From: Defluviitaleaceae bacterium
GTDB taxonomy: Bacteria; Bacillota; Clostridia; Lachnospirales; WRAX01
DNA length: 49,005 nt
Assembly (NCBI GenBank): GCA_009785595.1
Contig: WQVZ01000005.1
Coordinates: 1 to 49,005 of the forward strand
Direction: 5' to 3'
Shown here: positions 26,320 to 34,517 of the stretch, in pieces
Position numbering within the stretch: position 1 is the stretch's first letter
How the letters are laid out: the number at the start of each line of letters is the position of its first letter
The notes under the pieces: generated by a model
The model's input: the letters and a program-made list of their open reading frames with translations, nothing else
Database searches by the model: none
Told to the model about the DNA's origin: nothing
Program-made: the position numbers and the translations under genes

Positions 26320-27819
26320 ATGGCAAAGGCCAAGGGAAATTTGAGCGCGGAAAACAAGGTTTTTGGCAAATGGCTTGCCGCGGCCGCTGTTTTGGATAAA
26401 TTTGTTATGCGGGCGGCTGATGATATTTTCGGACGCCTGCTTTTCTCTTGCGATGAGAGAAACTACAGCGCGTATATGCACATTTTGGCGGCTTATGGCG
26501 AGATAGCAAGGGTATATGACGATAGCCGCGTTACTTCGTTGGCTAAAGAAATTTGGGACGGCGTGTATGCCGTGGTGACATCACGACTAGATGATGCTGA
26601 GGGTGTTTTTGCTGATATTTCCAGGCGGCGGCGAGATTGCGCCGCCGTTTTGCGTTATCGGCTGGCCCAACGGATGGATTTTGAAAGTATACAGATAGTT
26701 GCTGATGAAATTGCCGATGACTTTAGGAAAAATGATGCTGAATACTACGAATTGTTGCAGAAAGAGCGAGATATGCTGGGGCAAATTGTGGCGGCTTTGG
26801 AGACGGCTGCCGCACAGGAAGAAAATGAAGTTTTTGGTGAGGCTATTGAGGTGTTGCGGAAGGCGCAGTTTAGCGGGGGTGGCGCGGAGAGCCCGTTCCG
26901 GGATTTGCGCAGGGACTTTGAGAGATTTGCCCGGCGTTTTGCTGAGAAATACGATGATTTTAGGAAACATGCAGATGTATTAGCTGCTGCGCGGTTGGAG
27001 ATTTATCATAAGGAATTAGTGGCTGATAGGGCTGGATATTGCAGAAAAATGGCGGATGATGCTGTGGAAATGACCCGCGAAGGCATGGGCTGTTTTGGTG
27101 ATATTTTGACGCATTATGATGAAAACAAGGAGTATCTGCAAGCCTGTGGGGAAAAGGATATTATTGTGGGTGTGGCGGAGACTATTGCCATAAAAATTGA
27201 GGGTTTGGCGGAGGTTGTGGGGGATTTTTGTAGGAGCGTGGATGATATTATAAGTGGTTTGTGCCGGGAAAAACCTGCCGAAAACCAAGGGGTTTTTGAT
27301 GATTTTGTGTGCTTTTTGGTGCAAAAGTTGCTGAAATTTGGTCCGGAAGAGAGAAAAGGCGCCGGAATTGTGCGGCAATTGGCGGAGGAATTTTTTGGTG
27401 GGGAGATTTTTGTTGGATGTATGGAAAAAATTAGCAAAAATGTTACCCGCCAGGTAGAAAATTTAGAGAAAAAGACCATGGCGTTTATGCGGGATGGTTT
27501 TTTCTTTGAGTTGTCTACTTTTGAGGAGATTATGTATTATTCGGTGTCGCGGTTGCGGCAAAGTGATGATATTGAGGTGCTGGAGTTTGTGGCAAAAATT
27601 GATAGTGGGTGCAGGGCATTGGATGGGATATTGATGAGATATGATATTGAGAAAATTGTGCCCGGGCCGCGTGATCCGTTTAATCCCAGGGAGAATGAGG
27701 TGTTGATGGCGGAGGAGAACCCGGAGTTTAAGAAAGGTGAAATTATAAAGACCATGAACGCGGGATATAGGCGGGGAGAAGTGGTTATTGTGAGGGCGAA
27801 TGTGATTGCTGCGAGGTAG
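26320..27819 (+). CDS. Helical/coiled-coil protein of unknown function
   Basis: 499 residues, not recognised. Almost entirely alpha-helical and highly charged (Glu, Arg, Asp, Lys), with likely coiled-coil segments (residues ~100-230: LDDAEGVFADISRRRRDCAAVLRYRL, EYYELLQKERDMLGQIVAALE). No signal peptide or membrane segment. The C-terminal end (residues ~450-499) is more irregular: PGPRDPFNPRENEVLMAEEN, then GEIIKTMNAGYRRGEVVIVRANVI. The final YRRGEVVIVRANVI segment looks like a GrpE-type or docking tail in shape only; I cannot support GrpE by sequence. It is codirectional with the Hsp70 and Tudor-like genes (34 bases after the latter) and is a plausible structural partner. Confidence 0.65.
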   Translation: MAKAKGNLSAENKVFGKWLAAAAVLDKFVMRAADDIFGRLLFSCDERNYSAYMHILAAYGEIARVYDDSRVTSLAKEIWDGVYAVVTSRLDDAEGVFADISRRRRDCAAVLRYRLAQRMDFESIQIVADEIADDFRKNDAEYYELLQKERDMLGQIVAALETAAAQEENEVFGEAIEVLRKAQFSGGGAESPFRDLRRDFERFARRFAEKYDDFRKHADVLAAARLEIYHKELVADRAGYCRKMADDAVEMTREGMGCFGDILTHYDENKEYLQACGEKDIIVGVAETIAIKIEGLAEVVGDFCRSVDDIISGLCREKPAENQGVFDDFVCFLVQKLLKFGPEERKGAGIVRQLAEEFFGGEIFVGCMEKISKNVTRQVENLEKKTMAFMRDGFFFELSTFEEIMYYSVSRLRQSDDIEVLEFVAKIDSGCRALDGILMRYDIEKIVPGPRDPFNPRENEVLMAEENPEFKKGEIIKTMNAGYRRGEVVIVRANVIAAR

Positions 27820-27904
27820 GGGTTGAGTTGGTGTGGTGAATTATGAGAAGCGGACGGCCGAGGGTAGTTGCCAATGTGAAATGTGCATGATGTCGTGGGG
27901 AGGC

Positions 27905-27930
27905 GGGCGGATATAGAATCCGCCCCTGCG
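27905..27930 (-). repeat. Dispersed GC-rich repeat
   Basis: GGGCGGATATAGAATCCGCC followed by CCTGCG; stem GGGCGGAT/ATCCGCCC. Confidence 0.7.
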
Positions 27931-28005
27931 AAGTGATATGGTATATATGGAGTACCGTTCCAGTGTAATGATATGGCATACATAGAGATGTGCGGCGGTT
28001 GTTGT

Positions 28006-28029
28006 GGGCGCACAATGTGAGCCCCTGCG
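28006..28029 (-). repeat. Dispersed GC-rich repeat, CACAATGTG core
   Basis: GGGCGCACAATGTGAGCCCC then TGCG. The same core recurs at 29866-29890, before another lipoprotein gene. Confidence 0.65.
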
Positions 28030-28112
28030 AGGGGATATCGGACCAAATCTGGGATGGTAGTATTTGGCGACGGGAATGACGATAGTTCGGAAGAGAAGAG
28101 GAGGAGCGTGAG

Positions 28113-29582
28113 ATGAAGAGAGCTGTTTTGTTGCTTATAGCGGGGATGATTTTGGTGATGCTGGCGGGGTGCGGGGGCATGGATGAGTATGACGGTATGC
28201 CGCCGTTGCCGCGGTTTGACGCTGATGCGGATGATGTGAGCGCGCCGGAGCCTGATGTGCAGGAGCCGCGGAGGCATGACGAGCCATTGTTTTTAAGTGA
28301 ATTGTCCATACCATTTGACAGGGCGGCGGAGCTTTTTGCGGCGGCGGAGGCTATATTTGATGAGGATGGCGGTGCGTTGTGGGGGACGCATCTTGGTGCG
28401 GCGTTTATGTTTTTTGATCCTGCGACCAACCATGCTGTAGCCAACAGGCCTGTACGCGATGATAGTTTTTTTGAGCATGACGGGCTTTATGTGGGGGTAT
28501 TGCCGGAGGAAGCACTTGGTGGTGCGGGCGGTGTTACTAGGTTTGATGCCACGAGATGGGCAATGATGCGATGGACGGGGACGGAGGATTTTGAAGATGT
28601 ATGGATTTTGCAACAGATGGTGCGTATGGCTGTTGACCTGCAACCGAGTGTGATTTTTGGCCTGGGCGGCACCAGCGGCGCTATGTACAACCCGCATTTG
28701 GGTGAATTGTTTGCGAGGGTAAGTGTGCAGATGGAGATAAATGCTCTGATGGAGGCGTATATAAGTGGCGGCGGGGATGCTATGATGGATGCTTTGCATG
28801 ACGCCCTAGCTATACGAGCAGAGCGCAGAGGCAGAATATTTAACATTGGAAGAACCGAAAACAGCAATGAGATTAGCTCGGGCATGGGAATATACACAGA
28901 GCTGGTGTTGGCTAGGCGCGAGAAGGATTTGAAAATAGAATGGCTTGAGATGTTTATTGATGCAGCCATAACCAATGGCGGACAAAGCTTGGCGTGGTCA
29001 TATAGCCAAGTATCCGGCGTGCTGTATGCACTGCTGTTGGATGAAATTGGAGTGGAATGGCGAGAGGGTGTTAGGGCCACCCATGGATCTGCCACTAACC
29101 TTGGTGAGTTGCTTGCAAGTGCCATTGGCATAACGGAACCTATGGCCATTGGTTTGGTGGATTTGGAGCGGTATGGATATTCGGAAATAACCGCAGCGGA
29201 AATCACGTGGATGGAAAATAACGAGCGCATGACCCAGGAGGCTTTTGAGGCATTTGATGGGGTGCCGGTGCTAAGGATAGATAACACCGGAAATTGGGGT
29301 TTTTACGGGGAATTTGAAGCTTTATGGGTGCCGCAGCTGCCCACGCCAGCCGGGGGATGGTCTGGCCAGGTGTTTTACGGGGATTTTGAGTATTCGGGTA
29401 ATTTTGGGACGATTACATTTACCCAGGGACGTATGCTGATAGGCCATCCGTATCATAGGGTGCCGGCGGCGCGGATGGATACATTTGGCAGTACAATTAT
29501 AGGCTATGATTGGGTGCTGGAGTTGAGTGATGATTATGCTATTGAGGCGACGGACAATGGATTTAGGGTTGTGGAGAGGTAA
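28113..29582 (+). CDS. Lipoprotein of the metalloprotease-like array, active site lost (copy 1)
   Basis: 489 residues. N-terminal lipoprotein signal (MKRAVLLLIAGMILVMLAGC, lipobox LAGC, Cys20), then an acidic linker and a ~430-residue domain shared with the copies at 29912 and 31440 (for example ELSIPFDRAAELFAAAEAIFDEDGGALWG, LFARVSVQMEINALMEA, FYGDFEYSGNFGTITFTQGRM). Where the 31440 copy has HELFH, this protein reads RMAVD, and the later Glu of EGTA is Ser (SSGMGIY), so it should not hold zinc. It is therefore a predicted pseudoprotease: a binding or scaffolding role is possible. AGGAGG lies before the ATG. Confidence 0.75.
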   Translation: MKRAVLLLIAGMILVMLAGCGGMDEYDGMPPLPRFDADADDVSAPEPDVQEPRRHDEPLFLSELSIPFDRAAELFAAAEAIFDEDGGALWGTHLGAAFMFFDPATNHAVANRPVRDDSFFEHDGLYVGVLPEEALGGAGGVTRFDATRWAMMRWTGTEDFEDVWILQQMVRMAVDLQPSVIFGLGGTSGAMYNPHLGELFARVSVQMEINALMEAYISGGGDAMMDALHDALAIRAERRGRIFNIGRTENSNEISSGMGIYTELVLARREKDLKIEWLEMFIDAAITNGGQSLAWSYSQVSGVLYALLLDEIGVEWREGVRATHGSATNLGELLASAIGITEPMAIGLVDLERYGYSEITAAEITWMENNERMTQEAFEAFDGVPVLRIDNTGNWGFYGEFEALWVPQLPTPAGGWSGQVFYGDFEYSGNFGTITFTQGRMLIGHPYHRVPAARMDTFGSTIIGYDWVLELSDDYAIEATDNGFRVVER

Positions 29583-29604
29583 TGGGTGCCGAGGAGGGCG
29601 TGGC

Positions 29605-29820
29605 ATGAAGAGGATGTTTTTGCTGCTTTTTTTGGTAGCGGCTGTGGCTATGTTGACGGGATGCGGCGGCGAAAACGGGGATGAGGGAATGTTGCGGCCT
29701 GTTATTGAGACCGGGGAAGAGCGGCGGCCAGAGATTGTGCTTTATGGGCCGCTGCTTTTGGGTGATGTGTCTATAGATATTGACAGGGCGGCGGGGAATT
29801 TTAGGGTGGTTGGACCGTAG
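29605..29820 (+). pseudogene. Collapsed lipoprotein copy (internal deletion)
   Basis: 71 codons. It has an intact lipoprotein signal (MKRMFLLLFLVAAVAMLTGC, Cys20) and ribosome site GAGGAGGG, the linker and the first strand (DVSIDIDRAAG), then jumps directly to NFRVVGP, which is exactly the last seven residues of the 29912 copy (EGNFRVVGP). About 400 codons between are missing and the frame is kept. The junction lies at a GGGG stretch present at both ends of the full-length gene, suggesting deletion at microhomology. It may still be made as a tiny lipoprotein. Confidence 0.8.
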
Positions 29821-29847
29821 AGATCCCGGGTTGGGCTTGGGATGACG
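29821..29847 (+). repeat. Second repeat family (GATCCCGGG...GGGATGACG)
   Basis: AGATCCCGGGTTGGGCTTGG then GATGACG, directly after the collapsed lipoprotein's stop codon. Related copies at 31396, 32944 and 44931. Confidence 0.6.
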
Positions 29848-29865
29848 CGGCAGCGGAATGTGGGC

Positions 29866-29890
29866 GGGCGCACAATGTGTGCCCCGACGG
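29866..29890 (-). repeat. Dispersed GC-rich repeat, CACAATGTG core
   Basis: GGGCGCACAATGTGTGCCCC then GACGG, 22 bases before the next lipoprotein start; close match to the copy at 28006. Confidence 0.65.
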
Positions 29891-29911
29891 AGCGGCAGGA
29901 GGGGTAACGGT

Positions 29912-31378
29912 ATGAAGAGAGCGGCTTTGGCAGTTTTGTTGGTGGTAGCATTGATTGTGGTTGTTGGGTGCGGCGGCAGTGAGGGGTATGAGGAAATGCC
30001 GACACCGAGGCTACTTGTTGAAGGTGCAGAGGATGATTATCGGTTGGAGCCTGAAGTGGCGGAACCGCTAGGGCATGATGGGTTGCCGTTTTTGAGTGAG
30101 CTGTCCATACCTATTGACAGGGCGATGGGGTACTTTGCCGCCATGGAGGCTATATTTGACGAGGATGGCGGTGCGCTGTGGGGCGCGCATTTGGGTGTGC
30201 CGTTTATGTTTATAGACTTTGACACCAACCATGCGGTGGCCAACAGGCCTATACGCAGTGATGATTTTTTTGGGCATGATGGTGTTTATATAGGGAGAGT
30301 GGCGGATGATTTGCGTTTTCGTATGTTTGGGTCTGTAGCGACGATTGATGGCAGAAGATGGGCCACGATGCGGTGGGACCAGGCAGAGGCCGCCGAAAGC
30401 GAGGAAGAAATTTTGCAAAGAATGATTGGCGAGGTTTTTTATATGCGGCAGCCGGAGCTTTTAGGTGCCGAAGGCGGGCCTATGCAAAACCCGTATATGA
30501 ATGAATTGTTTGCGCGGGTAAGTGTGCAGATGGAGATAAATGCCTTGATGGAGGCACTTGAGAGTGGCGGCGGAGATGCTATGCTGGACGCCATACGTGA
30601 CGCGCTATCCATACGTGAGGAGCGCAGAAATAGGATGCCGGGATCTGCAAGAGTTGAAAACCTGGGGGAAGTTGGTATTGGGACGAGGAGATATACGGGG
30701 CTGGCCTTGGTTTTGGGCGAGAAGGATTTGATGATAGAAAGGCTTGAGTGGTTTATAGAGGCCAATGTATCCGGCGGCCGGACGAATTTGGATTTGGCGA
30801 GTGCCCAGATAATTGGTGTGCTGTATGCATTGTTGTTGGACGAAGTTGGGGCGGACTGGAAAGAGGGGTTGCGTCTTGGTGGGGGCGGCTCTACTGACTT
30901 GGGGGCGGTGCTGAAAACTGCCGCCGGTATAGTGGTGCTGCCGTCTTTTGGATCGATTGATTTGGAGCGATATAGGTATACGCGAATTACTGAAATAGAA
31001 AATGTGTGGTTGGAAAATAATGCACGTATAGTGCAGGAAGCATACGAGACGTTTAGTGGAGTGCCGGTGTTGATGGTAAGAGTGGCCGGGAATAGGAATA
31101 TTAGCGGTGATTTTGAAGTTGTTTCGGTTCCGGAGTTGCAGCGGGGAAGAGGATGGGAAGCTGCGGTGGCTTATGGAAGTTTTGAGTATTATGGCAGTTT
31201 TGGGCGGATTGTCTTTAACCATGGGCATTTGTGGTTGGGTTTTGCGGATGATAGGATTTCTGCTGTGAATATGGAGACTTTTGGCAATGTGATTGTTGGT
31301 GATAATTGGGTGATGGAGTTAAATGAGGGGTATGTTATTGAGGAGAGAGAGGGGAATTTTAGGGTGGTTGGGCCGTAG
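29912..31378 (+). CDS. Lipoprotein of the metalloprotease-like array, active site lost (copy 3)
   Basis: 488 residues from ATG 29912 (AGGAGGGG upstream; the frame opens 18 codons earlier). Lipoprotein signal MKRAALAVLLVVALIVVVGC with Cys20. It keeps the shared fold (SELSIPIDRAMGYFAAMEAIFDEDGG, NELFARVSVQMEINALMEAL, YGSFEYYGSFGRIVF). At the catalytic position it reads GEVFY instead of HELFH (Glu kept, both His lost), and the EGTA motif is IGTR, so the metal site is gone. Lies in tandem with the other copies, all in the same direction, consistent with repeated duplication. Confidence 0.75.
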   Translation: MKRAALAVLLVVALIVVVGCGGSEGYEEMPTPRLLVEGAEDDYRLEPEVAEPLGHDGLPFLSELSIPIDRAMGYFAAMEAIFDEDGGALWGAHLGVPFMFIDFDTNHAVANRPIRSDDFFGHDGVYIGRVADDLRFRMFGSVATIDGRRWATMRWDQAEAAESEEEILQRMIGEVFYMRQPELLGAEGGPMQNPYMNELFARVSVQMEINALMEALESGGGDAMLDAIRDALSIREERRNRMPGSARVENLGEVGIGTRRYTGLALVLGEKDLMIERLEWFIEANVSGGRTNLDLASAQIIGVLYALLLDEVGADWKEGLRLGGGGSTDLGAVLKTAAGIVVLPSFGSIDLERYRYTRITEIENVWLENNARIVQEAYETFSGVPVLMVRVAGNRNISGDFEVVSVPELQRGRGWEAAVAYGSFEYYGSFGRIVFNHGHLWLGFADDRISAVNMETFGNVIVGDNWVMELNEGYVIEEREGNFRVVGP

Positions 31379-31395
31379 GTGTGTGGATGCGTGGG

Positions 31396-31413
31396 GAGAT
31401 CCCAGGATGACGG
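31396..31413 (+). repeat. Remnant of second repeat family
   Basis: GAGATCCCAGGATGACGG, a shortened copy lacking the middle of the element, between two lipoprotein genes. Confidence 0.45.
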
Positions 31414-31439
31414 TATTGGCAGACTGGAGGGGTAACGGC

Positions 31440-32903
31440 ATGAAGAGAGCGGTTTTGGTGATTTTGTTGGCGGCGGTTTTGGCTTTGGTTGTTGGGTGCG
31501 GTGGTGTGGTGCCTGATGAATACGAAGAATATGCGGACGAGCTTGAAATATATGAAGATTATGAGGCCGAGATGGAAGCCACGGAAGAGGAGACTGTGTG
31601 GGCGCTGTCCGCGGAGGAATTGTCTATTCCTTTTGAGAGGGCGGCGGCGTACATTGTTGCGATGGAGGCCATATTTGATGAGGATGATGGTGCGCTGTGG
31701 GGTGTGCATCTGGGTATGCCTTTTATGTTTGCTGATAGTGTTACGCGCCATGCGGTAGCCAACATGCCGGATGTGGGCGGTGAGATTTTTGTGGAGCATG
31801 AGGGATTTTATATAGGTGTGCTGCCGTTGGGTACGTGGATTGGCAATACCACTATTAATTTTGATGGCAGAGACTGGGGAATGATGACATGGGCCCTTGT
31901 GGAAGACCTGGACAGCGAGACGGAAATTTTGACGATAATGGTTCATGAGCTTTTTCATGCCTGGCAGCAGTGGCACCTTGGCGGTGGCGGGCGGCCGCAT
32001 GACCAACCGCATATGAATGCGTTGTTTGCGAGGGTAAGTGTGCAATTGGAGATAAGAGCGTTGTTGGCGGCGCTAAACAGCGACAATGAAGAGCAGCGGC
32101 TGGCGGCCATACATGATGCGTTGTCTGTACGCGGTGAGCGCAGGAGGAGATTTGCTGATGCCGCCGGTGTTGAAAACACCTTTGAAATAGGGGAAGGCAC
32201 GGCGACGTATACAGATTTGGTGTTGGTTAGGCGGGACATGGGCGCGATATTGGAATGGTTTGAAGCGTTTGTGGGTGACTGGATAATAGATAGCGGGGCG
32301 AGCTTATCAGGAAATTATGGTTATATAACTGGTGCCATGTATGGATTTTTGCTGGACAAAGTGGGGGCTGACTGGCGAAGGGGTGTGCGTTTTGGGGCGC
32401 AAGATTTTAGGGCATCAACCGACCTGGGTGCGCGGCTTAAAGCAGCTGTTGGCATAACGGAGTTGATACCTTTTAGTGAGCTTGATTTGGAGTTATATGG
32501 ATATTCGGAAATTGTTGCTGCGGAAAGATTGTGGTTGGAGGAGCGTGAGCGCATGGTGGGCGAGGCCATTGAGGCCTTTGATGAGGCTCCTGTGTTGATG
32601 ATAAGTAATTTGGGAGAGTTTGGTGGCGGCGGCGAAATGGAGGTGTTGGAAATTATGGAACTTGGGCCGGCGCATGGTATGGTGGGAACGGTGTTTTATG
32701 GGGATTTTGAGTATTTTGGTTCTTTTGGGCGGATTAGATTTACGCGGGGGCATATGCTGTGGGCTCCTTCGTGGTATCATGTTCCTGCATTGGATATAGA
32801 AATTGATGGTAATATTGTGACGGGCAGTAATTGGGTGTTGGAGTTGAATGAGGGGTACAGGGTTGATGAAGTGCGGACGGGTTTTAGGGTTGCTGGGTCG
32901 TAG
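31440..32903 (+). CDS. Lipoprotein with intact HExxH metalloprotease site (copy 4)
   Basis: 487 residues from ATG 31440 (GGAGGGG upstream). Lipoprotein signal MKRAVLVILLAAVLALVVGC (Cys20), then a very acidic linker (DEYEEYADELEIYEDYEAEMEATEEE is in this region). The zinc motif HELFH is at residues 169-173 (MVHELFHAWQQWH), and Glu252 in GEGTATYTD is a good candidate third ligand, as in gluzincin peptidases. So this copy is likely an active, membrane-anchored, extracytoplasmic peptidase. The substrate is unknown. The other two full-length copies have lost these residues while keeping the rest of the domain. Confidence 0.78.
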   Translation: MKRAVLVILLAAVLALVVGCGGVVPDEYEEYADELEIYEDYEAEMEATEEETVWALSAEELSIPFERAAAYIVAMEAIFDEDDGALWGVHLGMPFMFADSVTRHAVANMPDVGGEIFVEHEGFYIGVLPLGTWIGNTTINFDGRDWGMMTWALVEDLDSETEILTIMVHELFHAWQQWHLGGGGRPHDQPHMNALFARVSVQLEIRALLAALNSDNEEQRLAAIHDALSVRGERRRRFADAAGVENTFEIGEGTATYTDLVLVRRDMGAILEWFEAFVGDWIIDSGASLSGNYGYITGAMYGFLLDKVGADWRRGVRFGAQDFRASTDLGARLKAAVGITELIPFSELDLELYGYSEIVAAERLWLEERERMVGEAIEAFDEAPVLMISNLGEFGGGGEMEVLEIMELGPAHGMVGTVFYGDFEYFGSFGRIRFTRGHMLWAPSWYHVPALDIEIDGNIVTGSNWVLELNEGYRVDEVRTGFRVAGS

Positions 32904-32916
32904 TGTGTTTGCGGAC

Positions 32917-32944
32917 GGACGGGCGAGCATAGCTCGTCCTTACG
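32917..32944 (-). repeat. Dispersed GC-rich repeat
   Basis: GGACGGGCGAGCATAGCTCG then TCCTTACG; stem GGACGGGCGAG-like with a short loop, after the peptidase-like gene. Confidence 0.65.
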
Positions 32945-32972
32945 AAGATCCCGGGTCAAGCCCGGGATGGCG
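32944..32972 (+). repeat. Second repeat family, full copy
   Basis: GATCCCGGGTCAAGCCCGGG then ATGGCG; a perfect CCCGGG(TCAAG)CCCGGG-type palindrome, adjacent to the first-family copy that ends at 32944. Confidence 0.65.
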
Positions 32973-33014
32973 ATAGTTGGTGTGCGGACAAATGGTGCTT
33001 TGAGAGGTAAAAAC

Positions 33015-34508
33015 ATGGATTGGAAAAAATACAGGGCGCATTTTGCCCATAATAAAATAGATGAGAGCCATTTTGTGCTGGGTGTGGACATGGGCAATGC
33101 TACATCGGCCATATCTTTTTTTGACCCGTTGCGGCGGGTGGGAGAGGTGCTGGACATTAGCGGCGGGTATGGCAAGGCGGCGGCACCTACGGTGTTGCAG
33201 CATATTGCCGATAGTGGCGAATGGATTTTTGGGGAATATGCGGTGTTGAATGCCAATGGGGCTGACCCTTTGTTGACGGGTTTTGTGGGGCGGCTGGGGG
33301 GCGGTGACAATGCCGCGGAGAGCTCTGTTGTGTATCTAAAAGAATTGGTGGCTAATTGCCGCAGTATAAATCCCAAGGCGCAAATAGCGGGTATTGTGGC
33401 TGTTGTGCCGGATTTTGTGACGCCGGAGATTGTGGATGTGCTGAGGGATGTGTACCGTGCGGCGGGGTATGGGGATGCGCTGATTGCTGTTGCGGAAGAG
33501 CGGGAGGCGTTGCTGACCCATTATCTTTACAATGAGCCGGGGGCCAGCGGGCGGGTGATGCTGTTGGATTTTGGTGACAGAGGTATGCGCGGCGGTGTGT
33601 ATAATGTGGATGGTGGTGAGGTGGAATGTTTGTCTGTGAACATGGACGTTGACCTTAGCACTGCGGCGGTGGACGAGGGGGTTTATGACTTATTTGCGGG
33701 GTATTATTGTGAAAACAGGGGCGAGGGGCAGGAGTTGTCTGCTGCGGAAACAGCCCAGTTGACCATATTTACCCATCAGCACAAGGACATGCTTTTTCAG
33801 CCCAAGCCAACGGCTAAGCAGGCGCGGTTATATTTTAACTTTACGTATCCGCCGTTTTCTCGGCAAGTGGCTGCGGAGGATGTGTGGGGTATTGTGGGGC
33901 CGTTGGAGCGGGTGATGACGGATTTTGTTGCTGGGATGCTGGGGAAGATACCCGGGGCGAATAAGAGCGTGGACACCATAATATGTACCGGCGGCGGCTT
34001 TGAGATGCCATGGGCCAAAAGGCGCATTGCGAGTTTGTTTGGCGGCGGGGATGTGCGGTTTTATAAGAATTCTAAGGGTATACTGGCGGAAGGGGCCAGC
34101 CTTATGGCCGCGGAGAGGTTGGGGTTACTGCCGGATATTGGTCTTAATATAATAGACAGCCATAAAATGCCATGGGATATTGGTGTGCAGGTTGGGGGAG
34201 GTTTTTATCCCATTGTGCGGCGGGGGACGTGGCTGGGGCAGGAGTGCGGCACGGCGTATTTTATTTTGCAAGATGATGACGATAAAATTGTGCTGTATAG
34301 TCGTGACGAGAAGGGCGGGGAGAAGCGGATAGGCATGGCGGTGCTGGGTGGTTTGCCCCGGCGGCCTGTGGGTACAACGAAAATTGCCGTAGACATTATT
34401 GCGAAAACAGCGTATGATTATATGGTGAATATACGTGATGTGGGTTTTGGAGAGATGTTTCCGGCCAGTGGATATGTGTACAACGGAGAACTAAGTGTTA
34501 GCGAATGA
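33015..34508 (+). CDS. Degenerate Hsp70-family protein (copy 2)
   Basis: 497 residues from ATG 33015 (GAGAGG upstream). Clearly a paralogue of the next gene: both begin M-D/N-W-x-x-Y, share SGGYGK/SGGFGK near residue 55, and end with DVGFGEMFPASGY / DLGFGEEFGPSGY. But the ATP site is damaged: phosphate-1 is GVDMGNATS (22-31; normal GIDLGTTNS), phosphate-2 is LLDFGDRGMRGG (183-194; normal FDFGGGTLD), and the adenosine motif is TGGGFEMPWAKR (GGG 326-328). The GGGTFD loop is lost, so ATP hydrolysis is unlikely. The fold remains, so I predict a pseudo-chaperone, perhaps pairing with its active paralogue. Confidence 0.8.
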   Translation: MDWKKYRAHFAHNKIDESHFVLGVDMGNATSAISFFDPLRRVGEVLDISGGYGKAAAPTVLQHIADSGEWIFGEYAVLNANGADPLLTGFVGRLGGGDNAAESSVVYLKELVANCRSINPKAQIAGIVAVVPDFVTPEIVDVLRDVYRAAGYGDALIAVAEEREALLTHYLYNEPGASGRVMLLDFGDRGMRGGVYNVDGGEVECLSVNMDVDLSTAAVDEGVYDLFAGYYCENRGEGQELSAAETAQLTIFTHQHKDMLFQPKPTAKQARLYFNFTYPPFSRQVAAEDVWGIVGPLERVMTDFVAGMLGKIPGANKSVDTIICTGGGFEMPWAKRRIASLFGGGDVRFYKNSKGILAEGASLMAAERLGLLPDIGLNIIDSHKMPWDIGVQVGGGFYPIVRRGTWLGQECGTAYFILQDDDDKIVLYSRDEKGGEKRIGMAVLGGLPRRPVGTTKIAVDIIAKTAYDYMVNIRDVGFGEMFPASGYVYNGELSVSE

Positions 34509-34517
34509 GGTGGATAG

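Larger units (their letters stand above)
27820..28112. other. 293-base gap with repeats before the lipoprotein array
   Basis: No gene is visible. It holds two copies of the dispersed GC-rich repeat (27905-27930 and 28006-28029), a weak remnant of the CGGGATGAC repeat near 28070-28081, and the ribosome site GAGGAGG of the first lipoprotein gene. No convincing promoter was found, though the gap is long enough for one. Confidence 0.6.

Noticed and set aside
26320-27819. GrpE-like exchange factor for the Hsp70s
   Set aside because: Only a general helical look and position; no GrpE signature can be seen, so I left it as unknown.
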